Assembly (NCBI GenBank): GCA_033675545.1
Contig: JAWDGP010002436.1
Span: forward strand, 45,001-109,000
Length of the DNA stretch: 64,000 bases
Source: Elysia crispata
Taxonomy: Eukaryota; Mollusca; Gastropoda; Plakobranchidae
Direction of reading: 5' to 3'
Shown here in pieces: positions 43,101 through 56,500 of the stretch; position 1 is the first letter of the stretch, and each line of letters begins with the position of its first letter. The notes beneath the pieces were generated by a model, which worked only from the letters and a program-made list of their open reading frames with translations, was not told the DNA's origin and searched no databases. The position numbers and the translations under genes are program-made.

Positions 43101-46100
43101 GGGTATGTCTCTGCCACAAAAACTACGAAATAAATTACAAAAATCAGAGAAGCCCACAAAAAGATATGCCTGTGTGTGAGTAAAATGTGGACAGACTGTA
43201 ATAAAAGAAGAGTTCAAAAAAAAAAAAAAAAAAAAAAAAAGGAAAAGCTAAAATTTCAGAGAACTTGAACTATTAAAACATTTTTTTTTTAAATTTACTC
43301 TATGGACTCAATCAAAAGACTACTTATTTTATTGCGTTTGGTTTGTAGTGGAAATATTTTTAGGATCTTTGTCTTACAAATGTTTATAACAAATATGGAA
43401 TACATAACACCACTCCCAACTTTTACACAAGAAAATGTGCATAGTTTCTCTAGTTGAAAATTGTTACAAACTAAGCAGGTTTGTCCCCATCAGCCAGCAG
43501 AAAACATTTCCCCTGATAGAGCCTGTCACCTTGGGTTGATGTCTCAAACATAAAAAGAAATCTTTATCACATAGGGAGGAGCCCAGGGACTTTGCTTATA
43601 GAGCACCCATAAGAAAGTAGCAGCAGATCTCAGAACAAGAAGTTTACCAAGCATCCTCTAGCCAGCCAGCCATTCTGGCTAGACTGAGAGCAAGTAAAGC
43701 TCATGGGAATTTACAACTCTTTGAAATCAATGGTGGGATGATCAGAGCATGAAAGAAGTAAGCATGATAGACAATGTGATTCAAGTGACCTGATAACAGA
43801 AACACAAAATTAACAGATAATTATTTGATTACACTGGAGGACAGAAAACGTGGACAAATTTGTTTGCTTTTCTGGGGGGGTAGGCAATATAATGCCCTAA
43901 AAATTATAAACCCTGGCTATGTTCGCCAAACAGATGAGAATATCCTAAAATATTGAGTAAGCCTGAGGATATTTCTAGCAGCCTCTTGTTTTCAATTTTG
44001 AATAAAATATTAGAAGAGTCACGAGAGTATTGAAGATACAAGAAATAAAGAATGATCTTTATTTCTTTTCATAATCATGTGGGTCAGCATTAATTTTCTC
44101 TAAAATAAATGGAATCATTAGAGTTAATACACAAACAGAGAGTAGTTCATTCAAAATGCATAGTTAATATTAAAAGGAATAGCCATGCAATTTTATTTTT
44201 TTAAATTCTTTAAAAGTAAGCTGTATTATAAATTGCAATTATCCATAGAAATGGGCCTGCACCCAAATAAAATTAGCAGAAGCAAAAATTCATATGAAAA
44301 GCATAGTGATTTTTAAAAAATGACAAAATGGAAGGAGGTGAATTACTATATGCATCAAATCTCTTGCAAGTTGTCTGAGATGGAAGTGCTTTGATCGTCT
44401 CAAAGAATTATCCAACGGAATATGACAATAGCCATGTTTCACAACATATAATATTTTATATCCTTTGGGCTATCTCTGATAAGATTAAATGCCCTTTGAG
44501 TTTCTTGTTTTCTTTTCGTTCAATAATCTTAAGGGATGAAAGTAAGATATCTTTAACCTGCTCTAAACACAAGTAGGCAAATCATAAATTGTGAGATTCA
44601 TTAAAATAAACCACAACATTTACAGAACAAAATATAATCATATGAAGATTATATGTGACAGTGAAAACTTACATTGAAGCTGTCATCAAGGCCATGGCTA
44701 CCTTTGGGAGGGACGGGAGGCGGGACCTTTCCGCGGCCTACAGTGCTGGTGGCCGCAGGGTGAAAGAATGGCATCATGTTGTCTGAATAACCAGATTTAA
44801 GGCTGTCCTTGTTTGCCTGATAAGAAAACAGAAAAAAAGGTTGATGGAAAATTGTCATTTTGGAGGACAAATCAAGGCTGCCATAAGCCTCTTAACAAAC
44901 TATGATTATATTTAAACGAAGCCTTTTTCACAATCATCTCAGGTGTTTCTGTATATAAAACATATATTTCCCCGATCAGGTGGAGAAGAGAGAAAAAATA
45001 TTTGACCCATACTTTACAATCACAGTATTTTGAATTTGTCACAACGGATCACTTTTTGTTTTAGACGTGGCCAGCAGATTTAATGTCCACTTCTTTTCTA
45101 GCCATTAACAGATCAGTCTAATAAAGCTAAATATATTTTGCAATGCCTAAATCCTGGTCAGACTAAATAAGGTTTGTATGATTTGAATTTCCAGTTTTGG
45201 ATTGGATTTTTTTTAACTTTCAGGAAGAGACAAAAACACTGATATTAGCTTTACCTTTGAAAAAAATATCACATGCATAACTTTTTCGAAACCTAGGTGA
45301 GCACTCACCTGCACAGGCTTGGTCAGGGGAATGAACTGTTGCTTATTATCAATCTGTGACTCGTCACCGACAACACCTGTCATATCTCCTTTACCTACAC
45401 CAAGCCCAATACCGTAAGGGTAGCCAGCATTCGCCCCCAACAAGTTGCCCTATTCACAGATGTGCGAAATAAAAAATTCGCTTTCAATTACAGTAGGATA
45501 AAAAAAAAAAACAGCATTCTACTTAGGAAGCTAAAAGACAAAATTTATGAAAGATCATCAAATTTATTTTCATTGTTTATGGGACCCAAAAAAAATTTAT
45601 TTCAAATGAGAAAAGTAAGCATCTTTTTAAAATTATAATCTGAAAACAAATTGCTGTGTTCAAATTTTCAAAACAACTTGATTCCTGATGATTAAAAATT
45701 ATTTTTAAAAAAATGTCTTATGGCATACAAGGTCAAAAAAAAAAAAATAAAGTGAAACTTTTCTTTGCAGTCCAGCTGTATTAAAAGAAAGTCAATGTTA
45801 GAAAAGCTGACTACGCTAAAATATCAGGAAAATACAAAGAGAAGACAGAGTTTAGGCCTGATTACAGGACTGTAATATTGGCATAAAACAGAAAGGGCAA
45901 AGACTTCAAATTCAGGCATTGTGATGGCATCACATCACTGTTTCTGAGCAGGAGAAAAGCTGATAACACAGATCAAACACTGACAGGTGATAAAATGGTG
46001 GCGTGCAAATCTTCAAACTTCGTTCAAAGGGTGCTAAATAGTTGGATGTGATGTTAAAGGATTGCTATTAGTTCACTACAGGCAAAAAGAACGGACAAGA

Positions 46101-47485
46101 ATATATTGGCAAATTTAAAAACAAAAACCTAAAGGGATATTTGTTTACCTTTGGATGATTACTATACCCAACAATACTTGTAATCTAAAGCCTCATGAGA
46201 AATTATTCAATGCAGACTCTTCAGTACAAAGACATTTCATGTCCACTTTATCTCCTAGAAACTGCAAAACATGTTATATATGCTTTATGTTACGTGTCCT
46301 TTTTCATGTGTGCAATACGTTACTTAAGCATGCTGGCATGCTTCTCTAATATCATTTTATTAACTTTGATATATTCTGCATGTACATTGCTAGAACAGGC
46401 AGCAATGTTGCAGTTTCTATGCTGTGTTGGATTCTAAACTTTGCTGTTAAAGTAAATGTTTCTATATCAAGCAGGGATGCCATTAGTATTGTACTGGGTG
46501 CTGAGGTATGGCAATGTATGTTGCTGTAACAGACAGGAATGCTGTTGTTACCATGTCATATTGAGTGGTAAAGTTTGCAGTAGCTGTGGAGAGGTGAGTT
46601 TCACCCTGTCCACGCTCTACAGGTTCCACCTTAACTTGAAGTTTTAGCGTTGAAGTAGAAAATTCGTCCAGATCCGATGGTGGATTGAAACTCAATTTTC
46701 TGTCACCCTTGGAAAGATAAGAAATCCATAGGGGATGTGGTTCAATTTGATTTGACTTTTTGACAGATTTCATGCATTTCAGAACCATCTTAAGGTCTCT
46801 TACCCCATCAGACATATATATGGAAAGATAAATGGTTGTTTAAAACTGCAATGGAAGGCAGCTGAGATGTAAAGGAAAACATTATACAACACCTCAATAT
46901 CTGCCCAAGCTATGATATACCATTGGTCAAAGAGCCAAACATAATAAAAAGTTAAATTGATATTTTTTTTTTATATTGGTGGCAGAACAGTTCTTTATTA
47001 TAGCTCGGAAATACTTTATAATAAACAAAACACAATTAAATATTTAAAATATTCAATATTTAAAAAATAAAGATAGTTTCCGCATTGATTATCTTTATAT
47101 TTAATAGATCACTTTTATCAATTTCAATTCTCTTATTAATGCTATTAAGGAAAAAAAAAGGTAGCACTGAACGATCAGTAATCTGGGCTTTGTCAACACA
47201 TAGTGCCATCGATCAAGCTTGAGTTTGTAATACTATTTAAACTCATAAGGAGCAGCGGTAGAGAGCAAACTGAACTTGAATTTAATCATCCAACTTTTGT
47301 AATTTATAACAGGTAACAAACCAATTTGGCCATTATGAAGTGCTTTGCAATCATTCCTAATGAGTTGGGACACAAATACAAACTTATTTGATTCATCTTT
47401 TCTTTCCACTTCATATTTAAGAAAATCCTATCTTATAGGAGAATTTTGATTGTCATAAGCAATTTATTTTATTTCATCTATCAGC

Positions 47486-47552
<67 letters not shown>

Positions 47553-50500
47553 TATCAACACGCCATTTATTTTGATCAAGAAAGAGTAAAAAAAAAATAT
47601 CAGAGTTTAAAGATTTAGCTCATTAGTTTTGTATGGGACAGGCACTGCAAAAAAAAAAAAAAAAGAAAGAAAAAAAGAAAAAAAAAAGAAAAAGTGTCTC
47701 TTGGAGCAAATTTTACTTGCAATTATTGTTAGTACACAGAATGTCCCAAAGCTTCAACACATTTGTAATAATTTTACATAGAAAACCACAGCATCAAGAG
47801 ATCAAACTATTTAAGCCAAGAAGTTAAGACATTAAAAAAGAACTCCCAGATATATTGGCGAAAAAAGAGAGAGAGAAATAAATGAATAATCAAAGGTTTC
47901 CAATCAAGAGCGTTAGAAGCAATGATAAAAAAAAATGAAGATTCTACAGCAAGTAAAAAAAAAATCAAACAAAAAAATAGAATGAAATATTTGGAAGATA
48001 TATGAACATGTTAGAGTAAAAAGTGTTTAGTCCAGGTGGGGCACCTGTTTGTCCCGTAGAGCATCCGGCTGATCCTCTGAGCCAAGGCCTCTGTTGTCCC
48101 GGCCAAGGCCTTGACCGTCCTTGATCACAAGAGAGGAAGGAAGTGCACAAAAAACATGCAATTTACAATAGAGAACACAAACCACATGGCTGCTGACATC
48201 AGAGTCTAACTGGTGCAGTCACAAGCAACAGCTTCTGCATAATTTATCTATTTTGGGACCAGATTTAATTGGCATCACCATACACACACACAAACAAAGT
48301 GGCTTTTGGGTTTAAATCCTAGGAATGGACAAACCTAACCTTTGTCTCCTCCACTCATCCCAAAAAAAAAAAAAAAAAAAAAATCCTACCTGTGAGTAGT
48401 AAGAAAATCTTAGCATAGACCAAAGCTGTTCAGAAATGCACTAAGTTAATCCACTGGATCTGTCCTGAGTTGCTATGAGTAAGACCAATACACCAAACAA
48501 ATTAGTGCTGGACTTAGAATTATTCTGATCAGTCTTAATATCCTTATGAAAATGATTTAATTTGTCACATGTTACAAATTTGTACTGTTGCAGCAGGCAC
48601 TCTAATGGGAGTTGGGATAGAAAATTCAAGCTAGAGTAAATCAAAACCTTAGTAAAGCATTTCATTTATGACAAAACCTCATGAAAGCCTTAAAACATGA
48701 TGGTGCCTACAAGGTGATAAGCCCTTAAATCAAATCTTGAAAGAAACCAGTAAAATGAAAGCTCCACTGAGGTTACTCTGTGACTGTCATAGAATCAATA
48801 TGAACTAAGCAAGCACAATGACAGCAGGTAAAATGGCAGACAGAATGTTTTCACCTGGTCATCAGTAGACTCATCTCCAATTTCAGGACCGCCCAGATAC
48901 AATGTGTCCTGCCCAAAGGTTTAACACAATATGGTGATATTGTCACTAGCAATATGTGCATCTATGGGCACTCACATAGGGACATAATTATGGGCACACC
49001 TCACTTGGAAAAGGGATTGCACATTAAAAAAAAAAATAAACAACTGAAAAGTAACCACAAGTTAATTTGTAAAGCAGATTTCAGAAAAAAGCTTATTATA
49101 AAAAACTCACAGCCCAAGATCAAGGGAGGACGAAGCCATGCCTAACTTAACTTGTGGTAACTATCACAAAAATATCTTAAAGGGAAAGGAGAAACACTGG
49201 GGTAGTTTACTATCTGGGATGGGGGAAGAGATATCCTATAGCAACATGGGAAGTTCAGGCAGAAAAAAAAAAAAGAAAATAAAAGAAGAAATGATTTAAA
49301 GAGTACAAAAAAAAAATAACCCAAAACAATCAGGTTGCATTGAAGATAAAAGCAAGAGAAGAGAGACAGGCAGATAAGGCAATAGACAGACAAAAGGGCA
49401 ATTAGGATTTTCAAATCTATAAAATGATTGTAATTTTTTATTGCAAAAGACAAAAAAACAATAGCAAAACACAACTCAACCATTAGGCATGTGTGGATAA
49501 GGTCATAGCTTACCCCGTCTAATCCCATTGATCCTGGATCCCGTCCCAATGCTCTGGCAGTGGCATCATCCACACCCTGCATAAAAAAAAAAAAACAAAT
49601 TACATTTTTAAAGAAAAAGAAAAAAAGAAAAGAAATTGAAAAAGGAGAGGGAAATAGGTATTGCTTTTGTGTGTAATGTTTAAACTACAGTACATCCCAC
49701 TTATATCAAACATCCCATTTATAGACTTTTTTTTCTCAAACCCTGAAATTTTACCTCAATGTTCTAACTAATAAAATTCTCTCAAATCTAATTCTTTATT
49801 CAGCTACTCTGCTTTATCTACACGCCTACTTCAAGTTCGAGTCAAGCCCAAATAGAAGCGAAAAAAAAATCCCATAATTGTCATTCCCGCCTCTCATTCA
49901 TTATGCTGAGCAAAGTCAGGGTCTTTTATGAAGGGTTTGAAGCCCCTTTCATTGGGGTCTTGTCCTACACAGCATTCGATTTCTCCTATTCCCAGTAGGT
50001 CTCCCAATCATTTTGCACAGCACCAACCTGCACTGGCTTTCTATCTGCATCAATCTAGATCTGGATTTAGTCTTGCCCACATTGCACAGTCAAACTAGCG
50101 CCATGGTTACAATCAGCACTCCACTGCAACAGTGCAGTGACTCTCTTGCCAAGCTTAATTGCATACCTGCCCTACGCCATTATTCAGTCTTGTAGGCACA
50201 CTTTCTTTCTCTCTCTTTCCATCTCACATATGCTATTACTCGGGGGGGGCAAACATTTACCAGTGGCTCAGCGACTGACTAAGGTTTTTTTTATCTCGTC
50301 TTTCCTTCCTCCCCCACACACATCCCCTTTTTTTTTTTCACATTACCACGAGCCAAGACAGTTTCCACTGATTGGCACCTTAGCACTCATCTGTCTGACC
50401 AATCTAGTTCTAGGCTTGACAGAAAGCCAGCGGGATTGATGATGTGAGGAAGAATTTTCTTTGTTCTTGGCTAACAGCAATGAGTTGGACTAGTCTTGCC

Positions 50501-53500
50501 TTGATTGTCAAGACACATCGATCAGACTTCCTTTAGGCCTTTTCTTTCACAAATGGTACTGAAACCATTATGCATTTTGCTACTCTGCACTACACTGTTA
50601 AACTTAGACCCACAATTGTCAAATTTCACCATGGCCATGGGAAGAAACTTTAAAGTTGAGGTGCAGATCAAACTCCTAACATGTATTGACAAGAAAGTTA
50701 CCATTTACTAAAATAGGAAATAATCTCCTCACCATGTTGTCTAGCCTGTCTTCTGATGTATCCAGATCATCTTTGCCTTTCCTGCCTTTCTTCCTCTTCT
50801 TCTCTTCCTCAGCCTCTTTCTTTCTGCGCTTCTCCTCTTCCTTCTCTCTCTTTCTGCGCTCTTTGTCAGTTTCCCCAGCATAGGGATCATACTCCTGACC
50901 AGCCGTCAGACCCATAGAGTCATCAAGGCCCTGACCCTGACCTCGACCTCGCTCCCGCTCAAGTGTGGCCTCCTGAATCAGGCAGATGGAATTGTTTATG
51001 TACAATTGAGCATGAACAAAGGGGTTCTATATTGATTCAACATCATTGCAAACATACTGCTCCAGTGATTGGTCCATGTGTTGAATCCAGTCCTCAAGAC
51101 TGATTGATCAAGTTTATCTTCTCTAAGGTGATCTCAGGTTTCTAATCACCATTTAAAACTTTCAATAAACCACTGAAAATGGCTGAACAATTTTGTTATG
51201 GTGTTTTTTAAAGTCCGACCATCTTTGACTAATCAGCCTTCTGCCTGCGTCGAAAGGTTTCTAATAGCATTATGACATGTCTATGAAGACCTAAATTTCA
51301 ATAGGCATATATAAAAGAAAACTAATACTTCTCTATAAGATTTAATACATCTTAAAACCACTGTTATTTGTGAATGATTTAAGGAAACGATAAAAACATT
51401 ATTTCTCCAAAATAACCTCATTTGCAACTCTGAAAAGAAATAATGTAGCATATTTTTTAGATGGAAAAAAAGGAAGAAAAAGGAAGTCTGGAATAATTAA
51501 TGAGTGAAAAATCTTATTTCCAGCAAATACTAAAATATATCACACTGCTAGCCCAAGTTGTGGAGCTTCAAAGTGATGATACACTCTCCATCAAATAATC
51601 GCTGGTGTTTTAGACTATATTTATTGCCATTGAATAAATAAGATATGTCCAACTAGCCACCATAATGTTTATAGCAAATTGAATACCCCTTGGCCTGGCA
51701 GCTTGTCTCTGCGGTCTGCTGTGTCTGAGTCATACGGACGTCTCTGGAGGGTGTCCTCATCCCCGGCTGACATGCCATCCCGACCATCTCTATCAGCATG
51801 CGCATAGGCTGTGCATTAGGAAGCAGTGACAGAATGATGGGGGGGTGGGATAAATTTGAATTTCTACAGTACAAATTCATTCATTATATCAAACGGTTAA
51901 GGTTTTGTGCATGCATTATCTTGAAGCCAATCCTAACACTGACTTAATACAGTATGCTTATCACAAGATTATCTCAGGTTTTATACTCTATGTTAAAATC
52001 AATATAAGGACACCTGACTAAGAAGTATTAGTGTCATTGTAAGTGTGTTAATTTAAAGCCAGCCTACAGCAAAGATGTTTAGGATTCCTTGCACTTAAAC
52101 TGATCTCCATCAGACAAATCAAACCTGGAAGAAATAGATCCAAAGCGACAAAGACTTTTTGAATGACCCCAAATAGTTTAAAACATTTCGCACCCCAAGT
52201 GGGGAATCTCTGTGCGCCGACAGTGTCACTCGCTGCCCGCACAAGGGTACACCCCGTTCTTTGAACTGGAATACCCTATGTCTATTTAAGTGCTAATAAT
52301 ACGAGAAAAATGTGTTGCACTGATCTCCCTTGATAATAGAAAAAAGGGACATCACTTGAATTTACCTTTTTCCTTGAAAAAATGGGGAATCCTCTTGTTA
52401 CAAAATACAATTTTTTAAATTTTCTATTTGTTTTTCTTTCCTCTATTCCAACCCCCTCAAAATTTTTTCTTTATTTGTTTTCATACTCCTTACCTCTTTA
52501 TAAGGTTAGCAACCACTCCATTTCAAACAGAATGAAAAAATATTAAAAATTTATAGGGATATGCATTTTTTCGTGATGCTTCCCCTCCAGATCTAAAAAT
52601 CTCAAAATTTACTTGGACAGTGGATACGCGTAGTGGTGAATTTTCTTGGTATTTAAAAGTATTTACTTAATCTTACATCATGTCAACACCGAGAAAAAAT
52701 ATACAGTGGACTGAGTCACACACATGCTCATCTGTCAAAGCCTTTTTTACAAGGACAAGATGTCTATGTTGAGATTTAACGATTGTTAGATCGGTCTTGC
52801 TCATAACAAATGATAAAATGGTTTTGATTCAACTGAACAGGTAACAATAATGGTGACAATGTTTCAGGTAAAATAATTAAGAAATTCACTAAAAATTACA
52901 CGTGTCATGAACTTTGATTTGTCAGAACCATAGTACAGAGAAATACGTTTCCTTTTATCCTTTTACCTGTTGGGACTCCCTTTAGGTCTCTTCTGTCATT
53001 CTCATCCCTAGAGCGATTAGGGTCATATTCCATGGATCTATTTGGGTCATAGGCACTGTCATTGTATGGGTCACGGTTGTAGCGGTTGCCCACTGGAGAG
53101 AATAAATAACACAGACACATCATAAGTTATCTTGTGTTGCAACAGAGCATGCCCATTTGATTGAAATTAAAAATAAATAAGTGCTTAAGAATCACAAACA
53201 ATATTGCTTACAAACTATACAGAACTGTACAGTTCCAAAAAATGGTCAAAAAGATTGTCATGTGGAATATGCGGTTTTCTGGGGCACAACAAAGGGCCCT
53301 TTTAGTAGGCAATTTATTTCTTAATCACTTCATTCCAGGAAGTGCATAAAACAATTCAGGTTTCATCATACCACAAATGTCTTAACAATTGTTTACGAAC
53401 TGATTGGATGGTTTTCTTTACAATGCAACCATTCATGTTCAGATTATCTCAGGCTTTTGCTAGATGTCTAAAAAATCTCCTAATGAGTTAAAATAGAAAT

Positions 53501-56500
53501 AATTATGAACTCTAAATGAAATAGATTATTTCAATATCTCTTTTTTTTTTCTTTCCTAAATACTGGTTTTGAATAAACGACAAACATTTTTTCTCGATGA
53601 CAGAGAAAAGGGAATTGTTATCACTGGATGTCCGACTACGATCTGCAGTTTGAATCATATTTCTCACACAACTGTCAATTTTGTTTCCCCGCAATGAAAA
53701 GAAATGCCATCCTTTCATAAGAAAATATTAGGGCGAATCAGAAGAGAAGGCTGTGACTCACACTCATCCATGCTGCGTGAACGATTAGCTGTGTCTGCCA
53801 TGGAGTTCCGACCAGGCACATTTCGCTCAAAGAAAGGAGGAGGTCTGTCTAGGAGTGCTGCTGTCTGTCTTGTCTGGTACAGAGTACGTCCAGAGTAACG
53901 GAACTTGGATCCAAACCTTGGAAATGATACGTTGTTGGCTGGCTTTTCAGCCTCTCTTAATCTATTAAAAAAAAGAAAAGGAGAGATGTGTAATGCCTTC
54001 AGCCCTTCCTTTTATTTCCTTGGGCCATAGATTGACACTTTTCATAGTTTGGTTGTATTTTACTTACAAATATTTTAGATGTTACTTTACAAAAAAGAGA
54101 GCAACTTCAACTTGTCCTTTAAAATATTTTGAGAAACCCTGTCAGTGCATATTAATTAAAAATACTCCGCGGAATGACAGGATTTAAAATAAATGCAGAA
54201 GTTGTTCATATACTCCTAAATGCACACAAATTAAGTTATACAATTTTTTTAGAAAATCAAGTAGCAGCCATTATTGAATGCAAAAAGGTCAGATCACACC
54301 CGTTTTGAAATAAATAATTATTTTCAAATTGAAAACTATGAATGAATAAAAAACATGAGTTTACTGTACGGGACAAGAGATTTATCAGATTTAGTGAATG
54401 AAAATTATGTTAAAAGAGCTAAACAACACTAACTCTATGTTGTTCATGGGTTTACACTGGAAAAGTTAAGTCCTAACACTGTGTACGAGTTTACCTGAAG
54501 AAGGCGTGGTGCTCGACACAAGTTTTCCATAAACGTTTGGCCAAACGGTGATTGTCCAGCTTAAACATAATGCTAGTCTCGTTTCTTTCAAGCTGAGGGG
54601 AAAAAAAGTTATTTGAAAAACATTAGACATATTTTGATCTACCTACCAAAACAAAAAATTTGCGCAATTGTTCATACACAATAATATTTTGTTGCTGTTG
54701 TGCCAATATTTTTTTACCCAAATTGACGGAAGAATTCTGGTGTTAGAGGAAAAATTTATATTTTCGCATTTCTGGGTGTGTGGGGCATGGTGAGAGATTT
54801 AGTTTGACATTCTGCATGACAACAACACTATAAATGCTCTTTATCAAGAGACTTCTGATAAAAAAAGGTACAAGTCTTAAACAGCTTTTCGTTCAAAGAT
54901 AATTATCTCAATAATTTTTTGTAGACACATAGTTACAGCTACATTTGTTCTAACTTAGCCCCTTCTTACCTCTCCAGGTCGAATCTTGATGTAGAAATGG
55001 TTGCGTTTGTATGAAAGCTTGAGGATTTTGGGCCATACAAAGCGATTGATTCGCAGCTTGTCACGGAAGATAAGTAGACCACTGCAACACACACCTAGCA
55101 TGACAGCATTGTTATCAGCATCTTTGGCCTTGTGCATGTCCACTCCATACATCGCCAGTTTCTTGGCATTGTCAAGAAAACATTTCTCTGCTTCGTCTGG
55201 AGTCAGCCCCCTGGATAAACAATTTCCAAAGTTTAGATATCATTAATAAACTGAAAGGCACCTAAATACCTTCTCAATATGACTAAAATTTTGAGTTCTG
55301 AAACATTTATTCCTTTAACATTCACCTTAAATTTGGAAATACTCAAATTTCATCTAATGATTTTAAATTTTTCTGACAATCAAAATCCACCATAAGTTGA
55401 TCTCAGAACCAATTCTGCTTAGTATAGGCTCTGTCAAATTCTACTGGTTAAACACCTTAGCCTTGAATGTTTGTTGACTTGATGCATCAATATCTTAAAT
55501 GGGATGTGAAAGTAAAACTGGTTTTGTCAAGATTTTTTGTCACTCAGCCTTTCCGATAAGGCCTTGCCAAGGATACTTTATTCTGAAATGAAGCTTGGCC
55601 CCTATAAGGCTTATTATGTTACAAAAAATTTAAACAGCATTTGACAATATTTTATTTTGATTCCAGAGGTTCCGTTTAAAGTGTTGAAAAAAAATGAAAC
55701 TAAATGCAATAACTGCAAAGTACACATCATAATTATGTTTCCCATAGTATGTAAGCTTGAGTGTTTTATTTTTTTTTATTTTTGAAAACCACTTCAGCAA
55801 GACCCCAATTTTCTTTATTGTTCACTGATTTTGTAACAAGATCATCATCCCCTCAAATCGAGTGATCTTCCATAGAGAGGTACCATATCATAAAAGTTCA
55901 AAGGGAAGTTACAACTGATAATATTGAGAAACATTGGTTTCCTCCTTACTTGTGATGCTTGTGCAGCTCAGCAATCTTCTCCAGAAGTTCTGGGGTCTGG
56001 TTTGGGGCAAAAGCCATATCCTTGATGTGATCATAGGAGTGGCCATGCTCACTGGGATCATACTCTCCAATGATAGCCTGCACATTGTATGAGCCCAGCA
56101 GGGCATACGTGGTGGGCGTGCATGGAATTCTGACAGCAGAAAAATGAGTGAAGATAACATAGATAAGGATGCTTGAGGTTAACTGAGTAAGTAAGATAAA
56201 GGCTTACCCATCTAAAAAATCATTTGAAAACTGTTATATTTAATGCTGGAAGGCAAAAGATGGTAGTGAATAATCTGTTGGCAGTTCATAATGGATATTA
56301 CACAAATATCTAAAATAAAATATTCAATTGCTGGTTTGTTTTCACTAGTATTTGATACAATACTTTTTCAAACAAAATATTTATGATTACAAAAAGCGCA
56401 ATTTTCAAAATTGTAAATCAAAGTTTTGAGCATTTTCCCCTTGCTTGTGACAAGAATATATGATAGTGCAAGTCCTTTTATATGCAATTCAGTATTGCTC

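Noticed and set aside
44391..46647. Plus-strand frames within the 4.1 gene (for example 46155-46647)
   Set aside because: Short, AT-driven frames opposite or between minus-strand exons, with no product or splice support.
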